Shown here one piece after another: positions 26,101-38,100 of a DNA stretch of 64,000 nt. The position numbers and the translations under genes are program-made. Location: assembly GCA_013339765.2 (NCBI GenBank), contig CM023457.1, positions 80,410,192-80,474,191 of the forward strand, in the 5' to 3' direction. The number at the start of each line of letters is the position of its first letter. Within the stretch, counting starts at the first letter, position 1. Below the pieces are notes generated by a model. The model had not been told where the DNA came from, did no database searches, and saw only the letters and a list, made by a program, of their open reading frames with translations. The stretch is from Haemaphysalis longicornis (taxonomy: Eukaryota > Arthropoda > Arachnida > Ixodida > Ixodidae).

Positions 26101-29100
26101 CGAAGCACGGGGTGATGCTATGAGGGGGAGTTTGTTGAAGTTTGGTGGCATTTTGCCCGTTAGTTACATTAACACCCCCTCGTGATCACGTTCGGCTTAA
26201 CACGCCTCGTTTGTCCCTCTGCGGAAATCTTGGTGAATTAACGTGTATGTTCGAGAGGAGGAGCGCACCGCACCGCAGCGCACCGCAGCTGCGAAGCGCC
26301 GACCGGAGTGAAGGGAGAGGAGGCGCAGTCACGTGAGAGAATGCAGAACTAGCGGGTTTGTAGTATCACGTGTACACCACGCAGTTATCAAGCCGCTATA
26401 ACGCCGCTGAGTCGCCAACGCACGCCGCTGACGACATAGTTGGAATGCGTTAAAGATATAAGGCGCGTTACTAACACTGATATCAACGTTGCGTCCGTGG
26501 CTTAGTCGGTAGAGCGTCGTGCTGCGGCCGCAAAGTCCGCAGATCGAAACCTGGCGCCGGATGCTGTTTTTTTTTTATATAGTGTAGTGGCCTGGTTGGC
26601 GCGCCGAGAGAGGGTGTTGCGAGCTGGAGAGTAGTAAAGGGGCTTTAGGAGAGTAGGCGAGGGGGGAGAGGAGGCGCTATGCGAGCGCGACGATTCAGGC
26701 TCGCTTAAGAAGTGCATTCCCACTTATTCCTGGCCAATCTCCCACGTGGGTATGTGCCATGTCAGCGGCCAGGCAGCGCGCGCCCATCTCCCCCCGTTGC
26801 TAAGGAAGACGAAAAGCGCGCGCACCCGCAGCTGTTGCTATGCGGACGGCGGAAGGTTCGGGGTCGCTTATAAAGTGCATTCGCACTTAATACAACTTCG
26901 TTTAATTTGAAAGAACTAGGATTCAGTATCTCACTCAGCTCCATTGCAGCCCCAAAAGATGTTTTTTTTTTACAAAAAAAAAAAAACAAGAAGTATTTAA
27001 AAACTTTCAAATTTTGCGCCACAGTGATGTGTTATGAGCAAAAATGACGTCATACGGGCCAACAATAGAACATAATTTTCAGGGCGTTAACTGCACGTTA
27101 GCATTCAAGTGATGCGGTCAAATGGAACTAGAGGCCCCATTACAGACATCCAGTCATGTGTCGTCGCGACAGGTCAGTTAGGCGGCCGCCAATCGCACAA
27201 ACAAGGTTCCGTGACGTCATAGAAAAGTTGCGAGACATTGGCTAGGGGGTCGCGACTGCCTCACACGTTTTCTTCAATATCTCCGTTATTTGTCCGAAGA
27301 TGGCGATGATATTGGTATCATTGTTATCGGGACTAAGCAGTTTTTCTAATAAACCCAACTTGTATTTTGTCTTCATGGCTCCTTTATGGGATTTGATTGA
27401 TTGATTGTGGGGGTTTAACGCGCCGACGCAACGCAGGCGATGAGGCGCGCCGCAGTGGAGGGCTCCGGATTAATTTTGACCACCTGGGGATCTTTAACGT
27501 GCGCCGAAATCTCGCACACACAGGCGTTTTTGCTTTTCGCCTCCATCAGAAAAGCGGCCGCCGCGGCCGGGAATCGAACCCGCGACCTCGTGCTCAGCAG
27601 CGCAACGCCTTAGCCACTGAGCCACCGCGGCGGGTGCTCCTTTATGGGAGACATGCTCCTCGAAACAGCTTTTTTTTTTAATAATGAAGAATTTAGGAGG
27701 CTCTAAAATTCGCACAGCTTGCAAAGATTCAGCCCGTCTTGTCATATATGCAATCAGATTTTATATAGCTGCTCCGAATACAATTTTATGCAGCTTGACG
27801 CACAGAAAGATGGCCTTTTTTTAATTTTTTTATAGTAAATTTTTTTATGGAAAGCTTTAATATAGCCTAGGCGGTCCTTTACAAACTGCAGAGTGCGCAA
27901 ATCTACCCGAAAAATCCTTATATCCATTTTCTTCACCAGGAAAAAAAAAATGACTGGTAGTGTGCCTTTTTTTTTTACTTTGTATATTTTCGTTTTATGA
28001 CTGTCAGAAATATCTAAGGACACAAATTGCATAATGAACAAGATTTGTACACTCAACGTGCTATAATGAACATCTGTGCAAAATGTCATTGCAATACGAC
28101 AACTCTAAAGGGGAAAGATATGTGCACAAACTCGGAAAACAGACAAAAACTCCAGACTGAGAAAAACGCAACTGAAAGTCTATTTCTTCAGCAGATTCAG
28201 AAATCCTTGCTCAAACAACATGAAACTTGGAGAGGATATACAGTCTAATCCCGCTACAATGAAGTCCGCTTCAACGAAATATTTCCATTTCCCCGTCAGC
28301 TAGCCATAGAAATCAATGCAACAAAGTCCTCGCCACAACGAATCATTTGGCTGGCTTGCTTTCGCTTCAACGAAATTTTCGATGAATTGGGCTGGGTTTG
28401 AACAATTACTTTACAATAAAATAAGCATAGCGCCAGCTATCTGTAACTTTTTAAACATTCAGGATGCTTAGTTTCACCAAAAACATGCGCGGTGCGCCCA
28501 CACCGCCACCAAAAAAAAGAAAAAAAAAAATCATAGGCGGACGCCATTGTTTGATGGTGATAACGATGTGGCTGGCCGTCTTTACATGAGGCACAGGCCC
28601 GGTTCGCCAAGCCGGAGCTACAGCCAATCTGTATCCAATTGAAATCGCACGAATGTGCTCTGCTGCTGGCGCGGCGCCGTCATGTATGCGTTGTGATTCG
28701 TGAGCAGCTGTCCTTGCCGTTTTCGGTCTACTATTCTTCATAGCCAAGAGCAAAAATCATGTTTGCGTGTTTGGTCTTGAAGCCAAGTCATCCTATCTTG
28801 TCGCGATTCATGAGCAGCTGTCCTTGCCGTTTTCGGTCTACTATTCTTCATAGCCAAGAGCAAAAATCATGTTTGCGTGTTTGGTCTTGAAGCCAAGTCA
28901 TCCTATCTTGTCGCGAGCGCGAGGTCATGTGTAATGCAAGCGCGCGCATCTTGCCTGCCAAGGTCAGTAGCTGCCGTGCCCTGTCAGAGGATAAGATAAC
29001 GGCACTGCTCCTGCCACAAGCGAGAGGGGGGCTTCGGACAGCCTAGCAGCTATCTGCAAGTAATCAGCTCGGTGGGCCCGCCTTGTCGTGGAGCAATACG

Positions 29101-32100
29101 TTTTGCGCCTGCATTTCTTCACCCCCCCCCCGTAACGCGTTCTTTGCCTGCAGTGAACACAGATAACCATTGGTATGTTTGTTATCCGAATAAACATGAC
29201 GTTATTGCGCGTCACTCCTTTTTCTAAACATTGTTTTTTGCTGCCAATGATGCGGAAACATACGGGGCTATTTTTCGGGCCTTTCCGTGGTTTGTTGGAG
29301 CGGATTTCGCCTCAACGAATTTTCGCTTCAACGAAATTTTTCGCGCGTCCCGTCAATTTCGTTGTAGCGGGATTCGACTGTAGTCTGAAATGTTCACATT
29401 GAGGTCCTAAGCCAGAACTCTCTTGCCACATAATCTGGACAGCTGATCGTGCCCAATCCCAGCCACGCGTACAGCAAGTACCAGTTCTATATTGATGGCA
29501 AAACTATCACGGTGACTTCCACTGCAGAGTTTCAGGTCACGGCCTCCACAGCTGATGGCAGAAGCGTGGTGCCACAAGTAAACAGAAGAAATGACTCCTG
29601 CTGGTCGCCTTATGTTTTTTGCACTTGAGTTCCAGTACCAATGCAAGGCCCTTCCACTTGCTTGCGACCTCAACTACGAGTTCGCACTTCCCGCAAGCTG
29701 CGCACACGGCGCCGCTCACAAGTTCAGCCAGAGCGCCGACTTCGCAGTAACTGCACTTGCACCGCTACCATTGCCAGCTGTCTCGTCACCTTGGAAGGCT
29801 GCCAGCTTTTTCTCCAACCCGCTCACAAAGCCGATAGCATCGCTGATAGAATCAGCGCTACCTGGTTGGGCTGCGCTCGCAATGCTTGAAGGCGCGTCAC
29901 AGTTGGGCCTCGCTGTGCCGGTTGTGCCGGCGTCGGCCGTCATCACAATCCTGTGCCGCCTGCTCTTTCCCTCGTACGGGCGTGAAGTCCGGGACTTATG
30001 GCAATGAAAGTCGCCCTTCTCCTCACCGTTCAAAACTTCCGACAAGGAAATAGAAAAAACACCTCTAGGCTGATCTGATGTGCGAGGCTAGCAAACGAGA
30101 CAATGCACACGGTTCACAAGCGACGGGAGCCAATGGTAATCCAAATTTCGTGTCACATGATTTCAATACCCAGTGGGAATTCTCAAAACAGGCGGGAAAA
30201 AATCCGTTATTTTTTTACGCGGAGATACGAAGCTGATGAACGGCTCGATAGAGAGAAGAAGGCTCGGTCTATCTCTCTCTCAAGTGTACGAGATGGCAGC
30301 CAGCCTCTTTACCGTGTGGCAAAAACCCTCAAAGGTGGCCAAAATTCGGCTTGATTGCGCAATTTCTAGGGTCACCGTGAATCATTCAGACATGTTTTTT
30401 TTGCTAAGTTCTCGTTCATATTGTTTTAATTTTTTTTTCCAATGACTAAAGATGATGATGCAAGTGAAAACAAATCTACACATTTCGGGGGGAAGAGGGG
30501 GGGGGGGATGTCGCAATTTTCGACTTGCGTTCGAATGACATCTGCTCTGACTCAAGATGGAATTTGATAGATTGTAGGGTTTAACGCGGCAACGCTACAC
30601 AGGCGATGAGGCGCGCCGTAGTGGAGAGCTCCGGATTAATTTCGACCCCTTGGGGACATTTAACATGCCCCGAAATCTCGCACACATGAGCGTTTCTGCT
30701 TTCCGCCTCCATCAGAAAAGCAACCGCCGCGGCCAGGAATCGAACCCACGCACCCATGCTCAGCAGCACAACGCCTTGGCCACTGAGCCACCGTGGCGGG
30801 TAAGATGGAATTTGTGTACTTCAGAACAAACTGCATTCCTCCCCTTCACCCCGCACGTAACAGGAAGCAAAAGGGAGAGAGGGAGACGCCCCCGCACCTG
30901 CGAGAGCAGCTGGTAGATCCAGGGGGACATGAGACCCTTCTGGTGCCGCTCGCTGGCCGTCCGCATCACCTCGGGCGGAACCTTGGGCAGCTTGGGCGTC
31001 TCGGGCATCACAAAGCCCCCCCGGGTGCCCCCAGCGGCAGCCTCGCCGCCGCTTCCGCCCTGGTCACCACCTTTCTGGCCCTGCAGCGGGGGCAAGAAGG
31101 GGAGAGGGCTCCTCAGTCGTCAGTGCCGCCATGCGGATGGGACCAGAGTCGCACACTGTACGGCCGTTGTGAAAGTATGCCAGAGTACCAGTACCAGTGA
31201 AAGTACGCCAGAAAGTACCAGTTGTGAAAGTACTGTACGCCATCCCCACCTTGCGTGCCTGCCAAGACTTGGGGCTCTGTCGACCGGGGCTGGAGCTGTT
31301 GCTGCTGGACGAACTGGGGCCCACCAGGGGGCCACCGTTCACCTGCACCGCAGACGACGCCGGGGGGCCACCGTTGCTCGAGGGCGCCAGCACGCCTGCC
31401 GCAGAAACAGGGGAAGACTTGGTGGCACATTTCACCCCCACATTAGCACTGGCTGAATAACACAATTTTGAAGCTGTGGGGATCACCTTGGCATCCCTCA
31501 CCGATTGATCCCCTTCTACCGCTGACTGCCTGCCCCCTGCCCACTGAGCTTCAGCAAAACCACAACATGAACTGTCAGACAACAAATTCCAACGTATCGC
31601 CTGGAGTACGACAAACTCCACTCGAATCGGAGTATCGCCGCTGCTTCTTTCCAACCACACGGTAACTAAGCTAGGCTCAAGCCCAAAGTTCCCTTGTTTT
31701 GACGTCTGGTTCACCAGTGGTACGGTGCGCAACACCCTTGTCTATAACGCTGAGTTCAACTTCAACTAGTTACTTCTCAAAACTGTGGACTCAAACTTGT
31801 CACAAAAGACGTTTAGGTCAAAATATACGGTTAAGACTTCAAAATGACACAATAGTTTTATTCAAATGTTTTTCGACAGAGGCAAGATAAAGCTATAAGT
31901 ACAAAACCTGTGTTATAGACAAGGGTGTTGCCCTCTGTACTTGTGGTGTCTTACTTGTCATTCTCAACTGCCCAGAATTGCTCTTGGGCAGCTCCTTTTT
32001 TTTATATTTTACAGTGAAGCTGTCCTGCACTAGGTCCCAACCATAATTGCATGCGTCTACTAAGCCGTGTTGACAAAGAATCGCACATGGTCGCTCCAGA

Positions 32101-35100
32101 GCCAGCGTAAAATGCTCTGTAGCTCACAATATAGTAGGTATCTTTTTAAAAACCATATTGAAGTTGGCTGCCAAGACAACTATCATTACCATTTACTTGT
32201 CATAATTAGTTCACACTGAAGTTCTGTCACCGCTAAATTCCCTTTGCTGTCAATACGTGGCTGTCGACAGAGAGTGTACGCTTATGGAAAACGGCTGCAA
32301 CTCTGGTTTACCGTATTTACTCGCGTAATCCTCGCACTATTTTACCAGAAAAACCAGTGTGAAGTTAGGGGGCGTGATAAATATGTGGGGAAAAAAATCG
32401 AATGGTAAAAACGAGCTAAAAGGGCTACTGAAGTGCTTTTAAAACCAGGCAAAACTCTACCTTTCACAATTATTACATTGGTCAGTTTATGCCTGTAAAG
32501 TTTTTTTCACCATTTCTAGATTGGGGACAGCAGTACCGTATTTACTCGCATAATCCTCACACTTTTTTTTCGGAAAAGTTAATGCAAAGTTAGGGGTGCG
32601 AGAATTATGCGAAAAAAAAAAAAAAAAAAAAAATCCGGTGCACAGTGTTGCCAATTTGCCTTATGCCAATCCCGCTAAATGTAGCGGTCATTTTTTGTAT
32701 AGGTAAGCTCAGTGTTGCCAACAGCAGCTATTTCTTTTTATTTTATTATTTACCAGGTAAACAGTCTCCTGTCAATCAGCGATGATGAAATTGCCGCCTT
32801 TGCTTTCTGGCGCGCGCCCTATCTCGTCGTCGTATGCGCGTGCCCTACTCCAGTAAAGCACGTTGAAGTCGGTGACGCCGAAGTGCCTGCCTGCGGCACG
32901 GTTGCCGTGTTCGATCGCGTACTCTTTCGCTTTCAATTTGAAAGCGGCAGTGTAGCTGGCGTTCCTCCCCATGGCGAAGCGGCACCAAGCACAAAACAAT
33001 TAGATCAAAAAGTTCTCAAAATGGCAGCGAGCTATCCACCACTGACGCGAGTGACTCACTGACTGCTGCCGCTCAACGGCGGGACTACGGCGGCGACACG
33101 ACGACACGACAGCGGGTTGCACGAACACCGTCTAGTTGCGCGCACGCGAAACATGCGCGAAACCGGCTCAAGGACAGTGTGAGTAGCGTGTTAGGGCGCC
33201 TGTTAGGGAGTAGCCATGCAGGTTGTTAGGGCGCCTGGATGGCCTTGGATACACAGCGCTCTCCGCCGAACGGAGAGGCGGCGGGGGAGGGCGCGCGTTG
33301 GAGAGCGCGTGCACCATGTGGGTTTCGCGAGCAGGCAACTTTCGCCGCTGCAAAGTTGGGGGTGCGAGGATTATGCGAGGAACCAAAAAATTCAAGTTTT
33401 GGTGGCTCACATTAGGGGTGCGAGGATTACGCGAGTAAATACGGTATTCGTCGTTAAAGTTGACCCTACGACCCCCCGCCCACCGCTCCCTGCCGCATCG
33501 CCAGAAGAGCGAAAAACTGAGCCGCAACGACCGGAAGTAGCGTCATATTTGGAAGACGGCCAGCGACATGCGCCGCCGCTTCACTGTGTCCCAGTTTTCT
33601 GGGCAAAGTTCCGAATTAAGCAGGCGTGTAATCTGCACTTTATTAATCATCATTGTCTAGAGTTGCTTCCGCATCGATTTTTAACCGTAATGCTACTGCA
33701 CGATTCCCTAAAGCAACTCCTAGATACCAGAGATTTCCTACCCGAGCGCCCGTGGCTACTACATTGCCTTCACGAGTAGTCGCGGGGCAGGCTGTGTCGT
33801 CGGGTGCTCTGTGCTTCGTACGCGAAGCGACGGGCTCAAAAAAATACGGAAGTACCCCAAGTTCCTGATCCATTATTTCAAGGGAATTAGAAAATTTTTG
33901 GGACCACAGCACCCTGGGCTTTCGTTTTCCCAATCAACGTTGTTGGCTGTGACGACAGCTTAGCTGAATACAGGGTTCGTACAGGTTTCGAAGAGAAAAA
34001 TTCAAGGGTTTTCAAGGACTTTCAAGCCCCTGTGGGAGGATTTTTCAAGGCCCTCTGCGCGAGGTTATTTTGATTTTTTTACATCAAAGATCTGCAGACA
34101 AGGCTTTCAAAAGGCCCGACATATTTATTGCACAAAGAAAAAAATCTCACAATGCAAATTTGCTTGCACTGAACAGAAAAAATAAGAATAGGTTTATCAT
34201 ATATCACAATGCAGATTTGTTCATGTCACACACAATAGAAAATTGTTCTATTGCCCCAAATAGCATTAACTGCACAAAGCAAAAAAAAATTAAGCAGCTC
34301 CTCCTAGCCACCCTCTTCAGGGGAGCTCCAGTCGCTTTTGCTGAATTTGGACCTTGATCGAGTGAAGCTCAGCTGTCTTGTCCTTTGCCGTCTTCCTGAG
34401 GCTATTGACTTGACAATGTGTGTCACATCATTTTCTGCCTCTGCTTTTTCCGCATAGGCATCTGCAGAAGCCACGAGGTCATCAATTGTGGCTTCCAGCT
34501 TTTGTTTCTTTCTTTTCATTGCGTCAAGCTCTTCCTCTATGCAGTGCTTTTTCCTCTGCTTTGAAGCATCAAGGTCCTGCTTTTTCTGGGCTTCCAGGTA
34601 TGCTCCGTACCTCTGCCTAGCTGCCGACACAGCAATCCTCAGTTCCTTAGTGATTGGAATTTGTAGGACACCACCTGCCTTCTCAACCGCATCACACACA
34701 ACCCGTTGCGACACGTATGAAAGCTCCTTCAAGTTCTCTACGCACACCTGCCGGTTCACACTGAATCCACGTTCAACTGTTGCTTGGCCGTGACTGAGGA
34801 CAAGCAGAAGTTTCACAATGCTCCACAACTCCGAGTAGGTTGAATTGAACTTCAAGAGGTCAGGATAGAATTCATCCAGCCTATCAGTGCCCTTGTCAAA
34901 TTGTCTAAGTTTATGTTTTGCTCATGCAGGAGCTCCGTGTACTCAGCCAACACTGTGTCTCGAACGTGGTCAGCCATTCTACCCACAGTGATGAGGGTAT
35001 CCAACACTTTTCTGAAAAGAGGAAGGCATTCGTCTGGCTTTGTACACATCTGTCTTGGGTCCAGTGAAGAAAGGCCCCTAACAAATGCAAACTTCAGGGG

Positions 35101-38100
35101 GCTTCTCTCTAGAACCTTCTTTGTGGCATAGATCAAGAACTGTTTACATTCCATCCGGAACTGAAACACATCCTTTGCGCTTGCATGAGAATTCTTGATG
35201 ATTTGCTCTGCCTTGTAGCCTATATCCACCTTTTCTAGTGGAATATGGTTCTCAGCATTCTCAAGGTCGACCTTCAGCAGGCCCACGATTCCTTTGGCAG
35301 ACAGGACTGAACATTTCAGAAACTTTGTGAACAGCTTCCTTAGAACAGTCTCTAAATCCCTTGCGAGGAAAAAGGCCATTGCTTTGTCTGTCTGGTACTC
35401 TACCAAAAAGGCTTCAGTGCATTTGCCACACACAATGCAAAATTCAACTTTGCTGGGAGCAAAGCATCACAGCTGAACTCCAACAAGTTGTTAAACGAGG
35501 CACATTTAGGCAGGTTGACAGCTTTTTTTCTAGCAGCCTCAATGTACTTGTTGATGTCAGACCACACCAACAACGCTCGCTCAATTACAGGGACATTCTC
35601 TAACCACCGGTGGCGACAAACTTGAGAGGAAAAGTGTGCTGGCCGGTGACTGCAGAAAAGTCCTCTCTCCGTGCTGGGGCATCTTCAAAAAGTGCATTCA
35701 GACTAGACAACAGGCAATCAAGTCCCCATTTAGTTGCTGAAACTCCTGCCCTGTAAGCGTTGTGCACTGTGTGAAGCCCGCAAGTGCCTAAGTCCACACA
35801 TTGAACCTGGTAATTTTGTTGCAAGTGCACTTGGATGTGCCTAAAGAACTTCAGATTAACATTTGGACCATCCATAGATATCTGAAGAACTTTTGCAAGG
35901 GGCAATGGCTCAAGGGCACTCAGCAACTTCTCCTGGATGTCATCAGCTGTAGAATGCCCCAGAAAAACGGAGGTATAATACCTCGTCGTCACTTTCTGAG
36001 CGGAGTCCCAACACCTCACGTGCACATCCATTTGCTTGCTTTGGAGACAGTCATTTGCCGACTCATCGAAAAGTACCACAAAAACTTCACACTGTTCTAT
36101 CTCTCGCTGCAAAGCTGAGAGAAAGAAAGGCCTCAGACCATGACATGTCACATAGGCGCATTTCTTTTCACCACACGAAAACGCCTTTGCCACTTCACTG
36201 TCCGGGAACATGCGCTGAAATAACTCCCTGCTTGCGATGACATCCGGTACGACATGTGGGATGTGACGACTTTCAGAGTCCAATAATTTCAGCGTCAGTA
36301 ACAAGCTCGTGCGTTTTGCAAGCGTCGTTTAGGCTTGGTGACGGCAACGGAGCCGTGGTAGCGGACTGCCCTGTCTCTCTCGCGACAGCAGTGAGATGGC
36401 TGTCCAACACGCGACCTTGCGTTATATTCACTGCAGCAATATGCTTGGCACTTTTCATGTGGCTTTTCAAAGCCGATTCACCCATGGCAGTCACATCAAA
36501 GGTTTTGCAGCAAAGCTTGCACTTAGCCCGATGCGGACTTGTTGTGTCCGGTGCAATCCACTGCTTGTAGTCGTCATGGTGGAGCCACGTAGTCTGAAAC
36601 TTGCTTTTCCCGGGCATTGTCTCACATATCAACACATCACTTTCACTGAACCGAAGAAGCCACGTTCAAAAAGCGCTGAAATCACGATTAGACGAATACT
36701 AGCGCACGGACGCGGCCGTATGACTCAGCGAGTGATGGCGAGGTAGCGATGCGATAGCGATGGGGATGGAAACGGCTCGTTGTCTTCAGTGTTGCCAGCT
36801 GCCTAACAGAATCGGCTACAGAGGTATAAAACCGGTGTTTTCTTGACTGCGGTTCAGAATGATTAAACAAGAACAAAAGTTCAGCAACAAAGTCCGTTTT
36901 CTTGATGACAATTACTAAATTAAATCTAGAATTCAAGAAATTCAAGACTTTTCAAGGACTTGTAAAAAATTCAAGGTTTTCAAGGGCCTTGAAAACAGAC
37001 TTCTGGAATTCAAGGGTATTCAAGGTTTTCAAGGACCTGTGCGCACCCTGTGAATAGCTAGATTTTAAGAAGAAATCAAGCAAGCTGAAAGCATGAAGCG
37101 TTTTCTGCGCGCGGAAGCACTCCGCACACTCGCCGGTCGTGCATGCCCGTACGGTGCACGAAACGGCTCGCAACACATGCCGCGGCAGCGACCGCCCTTC
37201 GCTGCCGTCCAGAATCAAGGCCGTCGCGAAAAGCAAGGTAAACGTGCGAGAGGATGATAGTGTGGTGAAGAATTGTGCTAGGGATTGTCATCCAAGGTGA
37301 TTTCGAAAGAGGTGATCGAATTTGTATCGTGATGCAGAGCGCCGACCGGTCGCGGAAGCTTGTCGACGGCAGCAAACGAACCTGCCCGAGCACGAGATGC
37401 AGCGAGAGGCTGATGGATGACGTTACCTGCGCTCAAGAATGAGCACAGCACCGACCGCTAGTATGACTATCAACGTAGGAATGAGGTACCACGTTCGAGA
37501 AAGGGGATGATAGCGTGGTGAAAAACTGTGTTAAGGATAGTCATTCGCAATTGCAGAGATAGCGGCGACCAACTAGCTCCCTTAGTGCTAAGCCTAAAGT
37601 TCCCAACATCAGCGGCGATCCGTGCAACCTGAGCTGGCTGGAGCTGTTGGGGAAGGCATTCTAAAGCTTGTTGGGGACCAGCGTGCTGCGCTTGGGGTTT
37701 TCCTGTACCTTTTGGGGGGCGACCAACGTTTGGCTCCCCTATTCTAAAACATGCGTATGTGCAGCAATGCCCTTTCCGCTGACCGGCCGAGCAGCAACTT
37801 GGCACCAGCACTTCTGCGCGACGCGGCGACCGCGCTCCCTGTGCGCATCGCAGGCCGCTGCACAGAGCTTGTTGCCGCCTGTCTTGCCGCCTGTCCAAAT
37901 GTAAAAACAAAGTTCCACATTCGAGGATGGGGATGATGATGGATTGAAAAATTGTGCTAGGAATTGTGACTAGCGCTGGTAGTGAAAGCGGCGAACGAAT
38001 ATCTGCTTAACTTCCCTGCACCCGAGAAACAAGGTCGGCCATGGTGAAGTCGGCCATGGGGGTCGGCCATGGGGTCGGTTGGGGGTGAACCCCTTTCTAA

